Source: Gordionus sp. m RMFG-2023 (taxonomy: Eukaryota; Nematomorpha; Gordioida; Chordodea; Parachordodidae). From it: a stretch of DNA of 64,000 nt. Position numbers and translations under genes: made by a program. Shown in pieces: positions 1 to 11,891 of this stretch (position 1 is its first letter; every line of letters begins with the position of its first letter). Location: contig NC_088778.1 in NCBI RefSeq assembly GCF_954871325.1, forward strand, positions 12,595,882 through 12,659,881, in the 5' to 3' direction. Below the pieces are notes generated by a model that saw only the letters and a program-made list of their open reading frames with translations, was not told the origin of the DNA and did no database searches.

Positions 1-1046
1 TGGGCATAACAATTCATTATATTGATAATGATTTTAAATTAAATAATCATTTATTAGATTTTATTCCTTTTAAATCAGCACATAATTCTATTAATATTTT
101 TAATTCTGTATTAAAAGTAAAATTTGAAATTGATTGTGCTAATACTCCAACAATTTCAACAATTATTCTTTTATATTCCAGTATTTTTGAGCATGTGGAG
201 AGTTATAATAATAATCCTAATGCTATTTTAAAGATACTTCTTTAGCTGCCCTAACAAAACTTAATAAATACTATAATTTTAATAAACACCTCTTTATTAT
301 TTCAACAATGATTGACCCAAGATTTAAACTATCAAGTCATTTATTAAAGCATAATAATATGGAAACTCTTATTGGATATCTTACTAATGAATACAATATT
401 TATAAAATAAATAATAACAATTCAGCGGAACTTACAAATGAAGCACAAAATAACAAAAAATTGTCCTTATATGACAAAATTTATCAGGTGAAACCTCATA
501 ATAATAACAACTTAGAAATAAGTAAATACGTAGATGAAGCCACAATTTCCAATGATACAAATTCATTAGATTGGTGGAAATTAAATAAAAATAGATATCC
601 AGTATTATCAAAAATTGCCAGAGAATATCTAACAAATTCGGCCACCTCATCTAGCTCTGAAAGGGCTTTTTCGGACGGTATGTTATAACAGACCAACGTT
701 GTTCACTAGATGAGCATACTATACAAGCTTGCATGTGCCTAAAAAGTTGGATACGCATGCAGATTCTTCTTAAATACATAAAATTATTTCCTCTTATATT
801 AAAATTATATCATTCTTTTGCATTATATTTTGTATAAATAGACAGTTATGTTACATTTTTAGTTTACTTATTTTGCTATGTTCTTTGTGATAAATAAAAT
901 GGTTCAAAATCAATACGTTTATTATTGTTGATACAAAAAATACATGATTAAATCAAAATTTTTTATATTCACATCACCTAATAAATTCCTAGTTTAAAAA
1001 ATGAATTTGAATTCAGTAAAATTTTGAGAGTTGGTTCTTAGCCCTG
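1..1046 (+). mobile_element. hAT transposon hAT-D, right part only
   Basis: The window opens inside a hAT-superfamily DNA transposon. It carries the C-terminal half of a transposase (3-795) and then about 250 bp of AT-rich 3' sequence. It closes with an end that reads, in reverse complement, CAGGGCTAAGAACCAACTCT. CAGGG-type termini are usual for hAT elements. The left end lies outside the window, so target duplication and full length cannot be judged. Confidence 0.75.
3..795 (+). pseudogene. hAT transposase, C-terminal half, frameshifted
   Basis: Three frames together give a hAT catalytic C-terminus. The first frame (3-241) has the HYID...KLNNHLLDF region typical of the middle of hAT transposases. 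The second (242-685) has IDPRFKLSSH and then the dimerisation block SLDWWKLNKNRYPVLSKIA followed by SATSSSSERAFS. The third (from about 681) continues with VITDQRCSLDEHTIQACMCL. One shift lies near 235-245 and another near 675-685, so this copy is dead. The N-terminal zinc finger and first catalytic aspartate would lie upstream of the window. Confidence 0.85.
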
Positions 1047-1688
1047 ATTTTATGGTATCATGATTTTTTTTTCCCATGTTTATTTAAAATTAGAAATTAA
1101 GGATTTTATAATCACTATTTCTATTCTTTTAATTAGTAATTTGAATTTAAACCATTCCTTTTGCGTTAAAGTTTTGCTGAATTAACGTGATATAGTAAAT
1201 AATACTCTACTATTTTGATCATATATCACCAAGCAAAGTTATTACCTGCTTTTATTGTTAAGAGCTAATAGTCAAGCGGAGAGACAGATTCAATTAAAAA
1301 ATTCTATTGCCACGAACCACCGTGTTTTATTAGGAATTCATCCCTGATTATATTATAGATATTTGTCGTAAGGGTTTAGCAAATCCAGGTTTTTAGTAAA
1401 ATTTAAATAATTCAAAGCGCATTTTATTTAATTTTGAAAGACCTCATTTTTCTGGAATCGCAGGGCAACATGTTGGAATGGAATCCAGGCAAAATCAGAT
1501 TGACCAATCTCAAAAGTGTGCGCTATAATTGATTCCAAATTTAAAATGCTAAAACTCGGATCAATAAAACATGGGATGGGGGGAGGGGTGTGTACAATGC
1601 AATTGTGTTATTTAAATAGGTGGGAGGGGTACCTTAGTCAACATAATATTCAGTATTCCTCTTGTAATTGAAAAATTAAATATTTTAG
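1047..1688. other. No gene seen
   Basis: AT-rich sequence with short homopolymer runs and a G-rich patch near 1572-1628. No convincing reading frame, repeat or RNA motif was found. Confidence 0.5.
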
Positions 1689-1999
1689 AAGGATCGAAAT
1701 GCAGAAAAGAATCCAATTCAAAAATCAAGTTCATATATTGCAAAAATAGCTCAAAAGTATTTCACCCCAGGTAAAGATTCGAATAGTGTTAACAATTTGG
1801 ATCTGCAATGATATTTCAGGTCAAATCCTGTACCAGAACAACTGAACTATCCTTTTCGAAAAAAGCGATTGATACTCCCAAAACTAGCTAATTTGTCTAG
1901 AATGGTTATTGCGTACCTTCAGCAACAAGTACACGTAGTAAATGATCTTTTCTGTCACTGGGTATACTTAACCCCCAAAAAACATCTTTATGGCCTACC
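1689..1999 (+). other. Candidate host exon pair, unidentified
   Basis: Two stretches look spliced. A possible exon (1689-1770) ends in CCCAG before GTAAAG. A 49-bp interval ends in ATATTTCAG, and a second possible exon (1820-1928) follows. The second gives PVPEQLNYPFRKKRLILPKL and then ANLSRMVIAYLQQQ, which has a codon bias unlike the silent surroundings. It can also be read through to about 1999. The frame that joins at the splice phase gives KCRKESNSKIKFIYCKNSS upstream; a competing frame also stays open there. No protein family is recognised. The gap equals the minimum intron size of the receptor gene downstream, which is the main support. Confidence 0.3.
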
Positions 2000-4371
2000 A
2001 GTCTTTATAAAATCATATTCATTCATGTCAATTGTAATTTAGTTAAATCTAATTTTTACTTTATTTATATTTATTACCTAATTTCGAAATGAAATCTTTA
2101 TGATAATATTGTTAGATAGTATTTATATATAAATTTGTTTTAATACTATATTAATAAATTGATAACATATTATTGATATAATTGAGTAAAAGGGAAATTT
2201 TTAAAATAATTTATGATAAATTTATTTTCGGAGAATGGAAAAAAAATTATATAGGCTGAAGAAAAGATTTAAGAACTTCAATAACAATGATGGAACTAAA
2301 AGTGCATTAATAAATTATATTAAAATGCATTAAATTATATATGAATTATATATTAATTTTATTAATTAAGACTCTTAAAATGCTGAAAAAATGAAATAAA
2401 CCGTCCCAATTGATTTATATCTTCGGCCAACAGATTTATTTATATCATACAAATTAATTGGGTTTTGATACTGATTAAGAATAGGCACAATTTGGACCAG
2501 ACAGTTAATCTAGGGCGATTATCTACCCTATTGAACTTTATACAATTAATACCCTAACAAATTTAGTTTTATTAGCTTAAGGGATGAAGAGAGATGGCGT
2601 CTCATTCTGTTCATGATAAGATAAGCACTCAGATACAATTTAAATGTTTATCATTATTTCAATATTGAATTTATGTGATGATTAATTAGGCAAATTATAT
2701 AAACATAAATGGTTTTTATTGTGTAGAAATTTACGAGGAATTTCAAGAATACAAAATTAGAGTACATGCAAGCTTTTTGTTTGATAATTGGTCTAACAAT
2801 AGTTCTATATGTGGCAAAACAAGTTTTTACGATTATAGGCACTGGGAGATATTACATTATTAGTAAAAATAATTAATTAATTTATAAGCTCAAATAATCA
2901 CATCTCATCTTAGTCTATTACACTTTGGATTATCATCATTACAATTTTAAGAAAAAATATCTTATACTATAAAAATAGTATTATTAATAATGCAAAATGG
3001 TCAAGAAAATTTACATGATATCCCGGGTGAAATGAGCCATTTGTTGGGGCTAGTTTTAGTTTAAACACTATATATTAATATGTAATTTTTTAAATTAAAC
3101 ACATTTTTATTCCAATTTTAATCTTTTTAAAGTACAAATATATAGGAAATTTTTATTTTTATTTCTGTTTCTTTTTTTCTCACTTTCTCCTTTAAAATCT
3201 TTTAGGATTCGAGTTTGGTTTAAATAGTATAAGCTACAATAATATATTAAAATTTTAAGCCCTTAAGTCTCCATGTAATTACACCCCTCACAACCCTTTC
3301 GAATTTAATAAAAATTTATATGATGGCTTGCTAGATAAACTAAAATCAAATTTTAGCATTTTGGCACTAGCTTTTATATTTCCTGAAATAATAAGGGTCA
3401 AACGTCCGAAAATCAACCATTTACATTTTTCTTGCTTATATTAATATATTAGATATAGAAATTTATTATATTTGTAAATTAAATATATTATTTACAATTA
3501 AGTAAATGATTTATTAATTAAGGTGATAGGAAAAAGTTGAATTTTTTATTATGATGGTCATCTTATGTCCAGTTGAAAATTTTAAATTGTTTTTTGAAAA
3601 TCTCATTAATTTCAATTTCCTCTAAAAAAATTTCTTCATTTACTAAATAAAATGATATTTTATAAAATAAAATTAATGAAGTCAACTTGTATTTAAAAAA
3701 TATCATCAATAATGCAAACCAAAAATTATAGATGGGGTTAAGTATATTTATAAAAATGTGAGTTAAATTTACAAACAAGACCGTTTATAAATATATATTA
3801 CAAATTGTCTATTATATCATAACGAATTATCTAATTAATACAATTAATAATATCGTTCTGATTTACTATAGGTTTGGCTTATGGGAGTAATCAATTTAAT
3901 AAAAAGAGTACTCGATTCTAAGAATGGGAAATTTAAAGGATGCAGATGGCCTATTAGGATGTAAAACCTATATTTTTACCTCTTTTCACCTTGCCAATTA
4001 CTAAGCATATCCACTATTTATTATCATATGCATATATGATGAATCCATACCCACAAATAACATCATGTGGGATGATCTCTTTGAAATTTGATGTGTTTTA
4101 TATTAATCAGCACTTGAATAGGATTTGGTTTATTTTGACTGATGGGAAAACAAATATAAATTTTTTGAATCCCAATTATGAGTAAATCGTCCATGAAGAG
4201 CATTCTTCGTCATAATCTACATTAGTGAGGTTATCAAATTTGTTGAAATTGTCTTGTCATATGGGATCAAAATATGATTTATATCTGGCTTTTGTGAAGA
4301 CTAACTCTTCTTACTAATCTTTTTACTATGCCACCAATGTTATCGCAGGCGTTCTTACCATGAGATGGAAT
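2000..4371. other. No gene seen
   Basis: Long AT-rich stretch. A short open frame at 3991-4185 has no recognisable motif, starts without supporting context and is treated as chance. Nothing else is supported. Confidence 0.5.
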
Positions 4372-4545
4372 CTAGGAAAATAATTCTCCGGAAGATAAAT
4401 CACCGGAAATTTATTCTCCTGAAAAAAATCCCTGGGAAAAAAACTACCCGGAAAATTACTCCCCGGAAAAAAATTTCCCGGAAAATAATTCCGCGGAAAA
4501 AAATTCGCAAAGAAAATAATTCCCCGGAAAAAATTCCACTTTTTT
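4372..4545 (+). repeat. Degenerate ~15-bp minisatellite (CCCCGGAAAAAAATT-like)
   Basis: About eleven imperfect copies of a unit close to CCCCGGAAAAAAATT run in tandem and decay into A-rich sequence. Because the unit length is a multiple of three, the array reads as a Lys/Arg/Ile-rich open frame in + and a Phe/Ile-rich one in -. Neither is likely to be a protein. Confidence 0.75.
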
Positions 4546-5778
4546 TTATCCTATTAAATATTAAATTATTTTTAGAAAAATTAACAAAGGAAAAAAAATC
4601 TCCAAATAAAATATTTAAAATTTTTGAAAAAATCAACAAAACAAAATTTAAAAAAAATCTTGTTAAATTTTTCCAAATAAAAATTTCCCAAATAAAATTG
4701 TTAAACAAAATTATGAATAAAATTAATATTAAACCTAGTCAAATTTTTAATTATTATTAATTAACCCTAACCAATATAATGTATAATGTTATGGACATAT
4801 CCCGAACCCAGGTTTGGTGAAAATTAAACAAAACAATATTTATAAAAATAAACGAATTGGATACCTAGTCTCTGTGATATTAAGCTTAAAAAATATTATT
4901 ATAAACTAAGTAATCATAATGGCTAGCCAGATTTATTATTTTGGCCAGGATTTATAAATTCATACCATTTTTGACCCGGATTTGCATTACTTTAATTAAA
5001 TCAAAATTTTTAATTCAACTTCCCTCGAAGATTTGAGGTTTTAAATAATAAAACTAATTAAATAAAACCTTTACACATTTTCATCTACTTTTTAATATTT
5101 ATTGAAAATCAAATTTTTATTTAAAAAAAATATTTATTTTACACAAATTATTAATCATTTCCATGAAGTTTTTAGAATATTAAATTTAAATCAATTGGAG
5201 ATAAGAGGCTTTTCACAATTGCTTTCAAAAATAGTTGACCAATTTTTGGTATAATTTTGTTATGAAGTCTTTTTCTGATAATTTTTAGAATATAAAATAT
5301 ATTGTGTTCTATGTCATAATTTGATATTTGTCATTAGTTGACAAAAATAATAGCATGATTTTTACCAGCTCTTAAAAGCGCCCTTTTTTATTTTTAAGCT
5401 AATGATGGGCTATTAAATGATATAATTATATATAAATTCTGTGGCGAAATAGGAATTTGTAATTCAATCTGGTCACCTCTATTTGATAAAAATTATTTCA
5501 CTGAAATATTTAATGCCTACTATAAGAATTTAACTGGCTGAATACAAAATGAATATAAAACTTGCTAAATTATATTTTTTACTGCCCAATTTAAATTAAA
5601 TACTGCAAAAGTAATGAAAAATGCTAACCATTTTAATCATAGAACATCTATTTCAGAGGTTATTATCAGCACTGAGTATTATTTAAAATCTTATAATTTT
5701 TATTTAGCTTATGAATTTTTTTTAAAAATTTACAGAAAAGAAATAATTATATTTTATTTTATTAGAATGATATATGAA
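4546..5778. other. No gene seen
   Basis: AT-rich DNA with no supported coding sequence. An open frame at 5614-5829 runs into the terminus of the next transposon and is taken as chance. Confidence 0.5.
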
Positions 5779-6300
5779 CAGGGTTGCCATGTCTCCCCCC
5801 ATCAGTGGGAGTCTCCCACAATTTTTTAGTTTACCCACATACATCTCACTCCCACAAAACTCCCACAATTAGAAATCTCCCACAAAAAGCTCCCACAATT
5901 TTTTAATTTCTCCCACAATTTTTTTTTTAGCATTTTAATGTTTTTAATATATAAATAATAATTTTGAGAGACAGTTTTTGATTATTTTTATATTTTTAAA
6001 ATAAATTTTAAATATTTATTCGAAAAATATGTCTAGTTCTTTTATTTTATTTTTCCGCTCTAAAATATATTTTTTATAAAATTCTCCAATTCTCCACTCG
6101 ACATTTTCAAAATTTTTGTGTTAGAAAGAATAGAAGTTAGAACAGTATGTATAATTATTATAAATATATTTTAAATTACTTAATATATTTTATATCGTTA
6201 TCTAGAATTGCAGTGCTCCACTCGACATTTTCAAAATTTTTGTGTTAGAAGAATAGAACTTTTAGAAGTGGATATTATATCCCATACATAATGGTAAATA

Positions 6301-7494
6301 TAGCTGATTCAGGGTTATCAATGAGTTGCATGGCAGCTTTCTGCGCTGATACTCTGTTAATTTTGGCAAAAATCAAAGTGTATTTACCGAATTGAGGCAG
6401 CACAATAATGAATTAATACCAATTGGCTGTATATGCCATATACTGCATAATTCTTGCAAGAAGGCAATGAATGTACTATCTGTAGATGTCAAAGTAATTG
6501 TGATGAAATGATTTAACGAATTTAGTTCATCAACTAAAAGAGTCACTGAATTAAAAGAATTGGTGGAGTGGTCTGATTTGGAATGGTGTGAGTTGTTGCG
6601 ATATGTACCTATCAGTTGGTTATCATTAATACCTGCCATCGAGAGAATTATAAAATTTTACGAACCCTTAAAGAAATACTTCTTAAATAAAGATTTTAAA
6701 AGCTGTCCTAAAATTTTGAAAAATTTTTTCGAGGATGAAATGTCAGAAGCATATTTGGGATTAGTTTCACATGTAGGAAATCTACTTCATGTAGTTAATA
6801 TTCAGTTGCAATCAGAAGATTCTTTATTGATAAAGATTCACAAAATCATGCTACAGCTCTGTTCATCTCTACAGTTAAAAATAGATAATAAATTTTATGG
6901 CGCTATTGCTAAAAATATCATATTAAAATGTTCAAATATTACTATAAATAACGTATTTTTAAATGAAGCAAATATTTTTATTAAGACAATTTTGGAATAT
7001 TTACAATCAAGATTTGATTTTAATAACTCTATTTACAAGTGTATAAATATTATGACCTTGGAACAGAAACCATCATTTGATGGTTTTTGTAATTTAATAA
7101 ATATATTAAAATTACCGATAGACATTTAAGCCTTGTTTGAAGAGATTGTAATTTTTTCCATTTTTTATGATTAGCCAGAATACTTAAAGTTAGATGGTCT
7201 AAAAGCAGAGGAGAAATGGGTGGAATTTTTTCGTAATAACGATAAATCCCATGCTTGGAAAAAATATGCGAGTATGTTTCTCCTTACCTCATTCTAATGC
7301 CTCATCGGAGCGCATTTTTAGCCTGATGAGGACTGCCTGGAGAAAGGAGAGAAATCGAATTGCTTTAATAACATTGAGGCCGAGGTAATGGTTAAACAAA
7401 TATATAATATGTCATGCCAGGAATTTTATAAATATCTCAATAACGACGGTAAACGTTTAGTTCCATTATTTAAATCTCAAATAAAATATAATTA
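6301..7494 (+). pseudogene. hAT transposase, middle and C-terminal part
   Basis: The reading starts at SCMAAFCAD, the region of the second catalytic aspartate (FCADNACVNFG in the hAT-B copy). It continues through ICHILHNSCKKAMN and the long open stretch 6560-7129 (RYVPISWLSLIPAIERI, then YEPLKKYFL). It ends with a hAT dimerisation block readable across frames as LPHSN.SSERIFSLMRTAWR and then MSCQEFYKYLN, closing near 7494. The first catalytic region and the zinc finger are missing on this strand. Stops and shifts occur at about 6512 (TGA), 7128, 7172 and 7255-7330. The closest relative in the window is the minus-strand gene of hAT-B. Confidence 0.8.
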
Positions 7495-7639
7495 ACTATA
7501 ACTATTTGACTTTCTATATTTTATAAAATCTTATTTATACATTTGCATAAAATCAAATTAATTTATTTTTTACATTGTAAAATTAATATTTTGAATATTT
7601 TGGCAAATCATAAAAATAAAGAAGCATTACAATCTCCTC

Positions 7640-8560
7640 AAACATGACATCATATTAAATCTTATTAATAATTATACGATAATAGTAATAATATTCTTAC
7701 TTTAATATTTCTGCAGCATAATTTAGTGAACCTTTATTAAATTATATTCTTCTGATTGCAACTGCATATTAACAGCTTATAGTAGATTTCCTATATGTAA
7801 AATTCCTAAATATACTTCTGCCATTTATTTTTGAAAATTTTTTTAAAAATATTAAGACAGCTTTTATAATCTATTTATTTTTTAAAGGTTTGTAAAATTT
7901 TAAAATTCTACGATGGCGCGTATTAGGAGGAACCTGTCAACCAACATATGCTGACTCAATTCTGTAAATACACTCTGGTTTTTGCCAAATTCACAGAGGA
8001 ATTATCAGATGAGAAAGCTGCCATGCAATTCATTGGTAATGCCAAATCTGCCATATTTACCATTATATATGGTTAGCTAATCTGGAGAAATTTTTTTTTA
8101 TAGTTTTATTGAAATGACATTAATTTTGTTGAAATAGGGGAGGATCAAGGGAAATGTTTTGATATCTCCTTATTAGATGCATATGTTAGAATTGCATATG
8201 TTTGCACATCTTTCAAATCGTCAAGAATTGACCTTCTGGATTTATATCCTAAAACATTGATGATAGCCTTGCTCATTTGTGTTCTACAAAGTATACTTTT
8301 CATTTATATTAGTCGTTAAATATTATGGGGAAAGATTCTAACAACATTGTGATGTTAAGTAGCTCTCTGAATGTTGTACTGCATGATAGGTATTTACCAT
8401 TTCCGCAACTGTAGTTGTATCTCTATTATTTCTTATTTTTGAAGAATATTTTTGTTTTGCAATAGATGTTGATAGACTGCCCTGTACTGATTTATGCTTT
8501 GAAGATTTTTGATGCCTCAAAATATCATATTCCCTTCCCACATTGTATTAACTAAATACT
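7640..8560 (-). pseudogene. hAT transposase, N-terminal to middle part, inverted
   Basis: On the minus strand 8541-8338 reads GREYDILRHQKSSKHKSVQ and then AEMVNTYHAVQHSESYLTSQ. These are the N-terminal BED-like finger remnant and the H-x-S-Y segment of this hAT subfamily. Further down the strand, in several frames, come SRRSILDDLKD, AILTYASNKE and FGKNQSVFTELSQH. The copy is much more decayed than the + strand piece and stops before the dimerisation domain. It therefore supplies the end the + piece lacks, but from a different and older copy. Confidence 0.65.
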
Positions 8561-8828
8561 GTAGAACAACTTCCCCGTACTGATTATAATTATTTTTTAC
8601 ATTGTAAATTTAAAATTGTTTGTTTTTTTATAAAATCTTATTTATACATTAGCATAAAATATATTTTTTTACATTGTAAAATTACAATTTTTTTATAAAA
8701 TTTTATCTTGTATACATTCTTTTGTATTTAAAAAAGATCGTTGGTTATTATTTTTAAACAAAATTAATATAATATAATAAATCAATAAGTTATTTTAAAA
8801 ATAAAGATAGTATTTAAGAAATTTTGTG

Positions 8829-9040
8829 TCGTACTATAATTACCTATTTTGAAAAATAGTTTCGTATTTTATTTTGGAAAATAGTTACCTATTTTATTTT
8901 GAAAAAGAGTTGGATATTTTATTTTGAAAAATAGTTGGCTATTTTATTTTGAAAAATAGTTGGCTATTATATTTTGAAAAATAGTTGGCTATTTTATTTT
9001 GAAAAATAATTACCTATTTTATTTTGGGAAATAGATTCGA
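8829..9040 (+). repeat. 25-bp minisatellite inside hAT-A
   Basis: About eight tandem copies of a 25-bp unit containing GAAAAATAGTTGGCTATTTT. The reverse-complement array lies at the matching position of hAT-B, where it is longer and duplicated. The array is therefore part of the family, not a local accident. Confidence 0.85.
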
Positions 9041-9087
9041 TTTTATATTTATAAAAAATAATAAGCGGATAACTAAGTCAATTCTTT

Positions 9088-9104
9088 GCGGGCCTTCGGC
9101 CCGC
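9088..9104. other. GC-rich perfect hairpin near hAT-A right end
   Basis: GCGGGCCTTCGGCCCGC is a perfect palindrome: 7-bp arms around TTC, or 6-bp arms around the stable CTTCGG loop. It stands out in AT-rich sequence about 110 bp from the right terminus. Confidence 0.7.
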
Positions 9105-9212
9105 ATAGAAATTTTTTTTAGCAATTTTCATATTTCTCCCACAATTTTTATATTACTCCCACAAAATACCGAATTTCTCCCACAATTTGAAAATTTTGAC
9201 CTGGCAACCCTG

Positions 9213-9885
9213 ATGGTAATCATGAAAAAGAATCAAATTTTCCCCCCTTCACCTTAATTAGTCATCTTTTATTTAATTATAAATAATATATTTAGCATAC
9301 AAACTTGTTAAGATTTAAGGCATAACAAATAATGTATTTTAAAAAAAGTATAAATGGTTGATTTTTGCAATTTTGACCCTTATTATTTTAGATAATAGCT
9401 AAAGAACTAAATTATCATTTATGACTTATTAAACATATGTAACCATTATACGAAATTTTATTGTAATCGAAAGGAATCGGCCAAAAATCTTCTTATTTTC
9501 ATTTTACATGGAATTACTTTATAGCGGGATTGTTAATCTGCCTCAAGCTCTTCCCATTTTTTTCAAATTTTAAAAATTTTCAAATCAAAAAATATGGGAC
9601 ATTTTTTTAATTCTTAAAACTATATATAAATTTTTATTAAAGTCAATATTAAATTTTTAAAAGTTACTTTTTATGAATTCATTATCTAATATTTTATATA
9701 AACCTTAAAATTAAATTTATAGCCAGATACATGGCTGAAAATGATATATTATATTTAAAAAAAACTAACAACTTTAAGTATTTTAGGATTAAAGGTGCCC
9801 ACCAACTCTGGATTTATACCTATATTATTTCGGGTATAACCACATTCCTTATAATATTTTGATATAAAAATTTAAACAAAACAAG
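9213..9885. other. No firm gene; possible upstream receptor exon
   Basis: Mostly AT-rich silent sequence. A short stretch after TATTTTAG at about 9784-9838 (reading IKGAHQLWIYTYIIS) might be an earlier exon of the receptor gene, but the match is too weak to call. Confidence 0.35.
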
Positions 9886-10673
9886 TTCTCCAAAACATTT
9901 TAAACAATGTTTGGGTAGCGGGCTAATTATTTCTTCCCTGGGAAAATCGCACATCAAAATTTGTGAAGTTGAATTGTACGTTGGAGCCAGATCTAATGGT
10001 TTGAATTAAATGTTGAACAAGTTTACGAATAAATACTTTTCAAAAGGAAAAGAATTTGAGCCGCAAAAATTTGATATTAATAGCTCATACAGCTCTAATT
10101 TGACGGATAAATTAAAAGATGGCTTAATCCTCTCGCAACCTCTGGATAAATCGTATATATATAAATACTATAATAAATTTGTTATTATTTTATATTATAA
10201 GTATAAATATCTCAGGGTGTATAAACCTTGAGAAAATGGAACCTCAAACTCTTTTTATGATCGTTTTAACGAAAAACGAAGTGAATAAGGCTTGGGAAAT
10301 ATTTATGATAGCCACCCAAATGAGGAACTCGGTGAGTTTAATAAAATACTTCTAAAAATTTATTAAAAGTATATCATGTTTTTTATTTAAGTCGGGAAGT
10401 TTTGGTGATAGGATATCCGCCGAAATCGAATGGGCAGATAATGCATTGGCCAGAACTAAATGTGAACCTACAAGAAGTTTTTGTTTAAATATTTTATATC
10501 AATATTCTATATTATATATATATATATATATGTGAAAGTTGATCATATGGGACAGTTAACTTATCATATATGTCCAAGATTTTATGGTAAAAGAATTAAT
10601 TTGATTTATGAAAGTACTGTCGATAAAAAGTTTATAGAAATATGCGAAGTGATAATTGGAGCTGAGAAAAAAG
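9886..10673 (+). CDS. Surface receptor gene, fucolectin-type (FTP) exons
   Basis: Five segments carry pieces of two fucolectin/F5-8C-type lectin domains. At 9886-10006 the reading FKQCLGSGLIISSLGKSHIK then ICEVELYVG is the conserved C-terminal strand of a first FTP domain. After an in-frame TAA (10007-10009) a second domain starts (10010-10152, INSSYSSNLTDKLKDG). It continues in 10216-10331, 10392-10482 (DRISAEIEWADNALARTKCE) and 10539-10673 (ICPRFYGKRINLI then FIEICEVIIG). The last three joins keep phase, with introns of 60 and 56 bp between them; the join 10152/10216 is off by one base. FTP domains bind fucosylated glycans in other animals. The TAA and the phase slip may mean decay, an assembly error or misplaced exon ends. 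No start codon or signal peptide was located upstream. Confidence 0.6.
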
Positions 10674-11164
10674 GTTTAATTATATACCACCTTTTAAAAC
10701 TCTAACTTTTATATAAATTAAAAGAAATGTTATATTATATTTTATGATTATTTTAGATTTTAAAGTATATTTTATGATTTTTTAGATTTTAATTATTAAG
10801 TATATTTTATCTCATACAATTCCTTTAAATTCATTTAATTTTAAATATTTCTTTTAATACTTTAATTTTACTCATAACTATTTAAACGATATTTTAAAAT
10901 ATATTTCTTTATTCACATTAATTCATCAAAAATAAACAAACATAATATATAGGAATCTTTTAACTTTTCAGAAAAAAACCAAGAATATATTTATCATTCA
11001 TTTTGCGAAAAATATATAATTATTCATAAAAATCGTGTTTGGAAGGGAGGTGGGGGGAGGGGATGGCAATGATGTAATTGAACTTTATTGAGTTTTTATG
11101 TATTTTATTTAAATATTAGATAGCTTTGTAGTTTTATCTTTATATACAAAAAAATTTCATGTTA

Positions 11165-11260
11165 TAGAGTAGCTTGTGGTCTAATCGATTTAGGGCGTGT
11201 ATCATAATCCGATAATTCTGGGCTTGAATCTAGCAAGAATCATGTTTTTTCTATAGCCAA
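11165..11260 (+). mobile_element. tRNA-derived SINE head (third copy)
   Basis: Inside the 1.2-kb intron 10674-11891 lies a Pol III-like promoter: an A-box-like stretch (TGTGGTCTAATCGATTTAGG) and about 40 bp later a B-box-like GGCTTGAATCT, followed by AAGAATCATG and T-rich sequence. It resembles the heads at 32340-32435 (minus) and 33775-33840 (plus). It lacks the rest of their body. Confidence 0.5.
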
Positions 11261-11798
11261 AGGTGGTTTGTATAGTAAATGCAGGGATTGGCTTAGAGCT
11301 CAGAATTAGGATTAACAGAAGTATTATTAATTCAAGCAACGGTAAAATTCTAATAATATAATTTTTTAAAGCATAAAAAAAAGACGTTGGTGTAAAAAAA
11401 TATTATTTAAATATTTACCAAAAAAAAATACTTAAATATATAAATTTTTCATTATATTAACTTATAACCGCAAACAATGTCCACAAAGATAAATATATAT
11501 AATATAAATAAAAGACCATTAATATATAAAGTAATATAATATTACTGCAGTAAATTAGACTGATCACGTGATTCAGTTAATATATTAAAAAATAAATGAG
11601 TTTTATTGCATTAAATATGGCCGCTGTTTATCAAGCGGACTAAAATTATATTGTTACCCTATTTTTCTCTTAATTCTTTTTTTTATAAATAAACAATTAC
11701 TTTGAAAATATGCAAATAAAACGAAATTAATCCCAAAATACCATAAAAATAATTTTTAAAAATCTAATAAATAATAATTTATAATAATATAACTCTAA

Positions 11799-11801
<3 letters not shown>

Positions 11802-11835
<34 letters not shown>
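11802..11835. repeat. (TTA)n microsatellite
   Basis: About eleven TTA triplets in a row, in the intron just upstream of the first Ig exon. Confidence 0.9.
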
Positions 11836-11837
<2 letters not shown>

Positions 11838-11891
11838 ACAAGAGATTTGTATGATATTTTAATATAAAGACTTATTTTTTTATTCTCACAG

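Larger units (their letters stand above)
5779..9212. mobile_element. Composite hAT element hAT-A
   Basis: Termini are CAGGGTTGCCATGTC on the left and, in reverse complement, CAGGGTTGCCAGGTC on the right. The left 170 bp carry about seven TCCCACAA motifs and the right 100 bp three more, all on the same strand; these may be transposase-binding sites. Inside are two pieces of related transposase in opposite orientations (6301-7494 on +, 7640-8560 on -), then a 25-bp minisatellite. The same plan, inverted, occurs in hAT-B (40716-50672). The flanking octamers TATATGAA and ATGGTAAT do not match, so no target duplication is visible here. It is non-autonomous: the + copy lacks its N-terminal part relative to hAT-B. 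Confidence 0.85.

Noticed and set aside
4365-4760. 131-residue Lys-rich open frame
   Set aside because: Produced by a ~15-bp minisatellite and A-tracts; the opposite strand is equally open.
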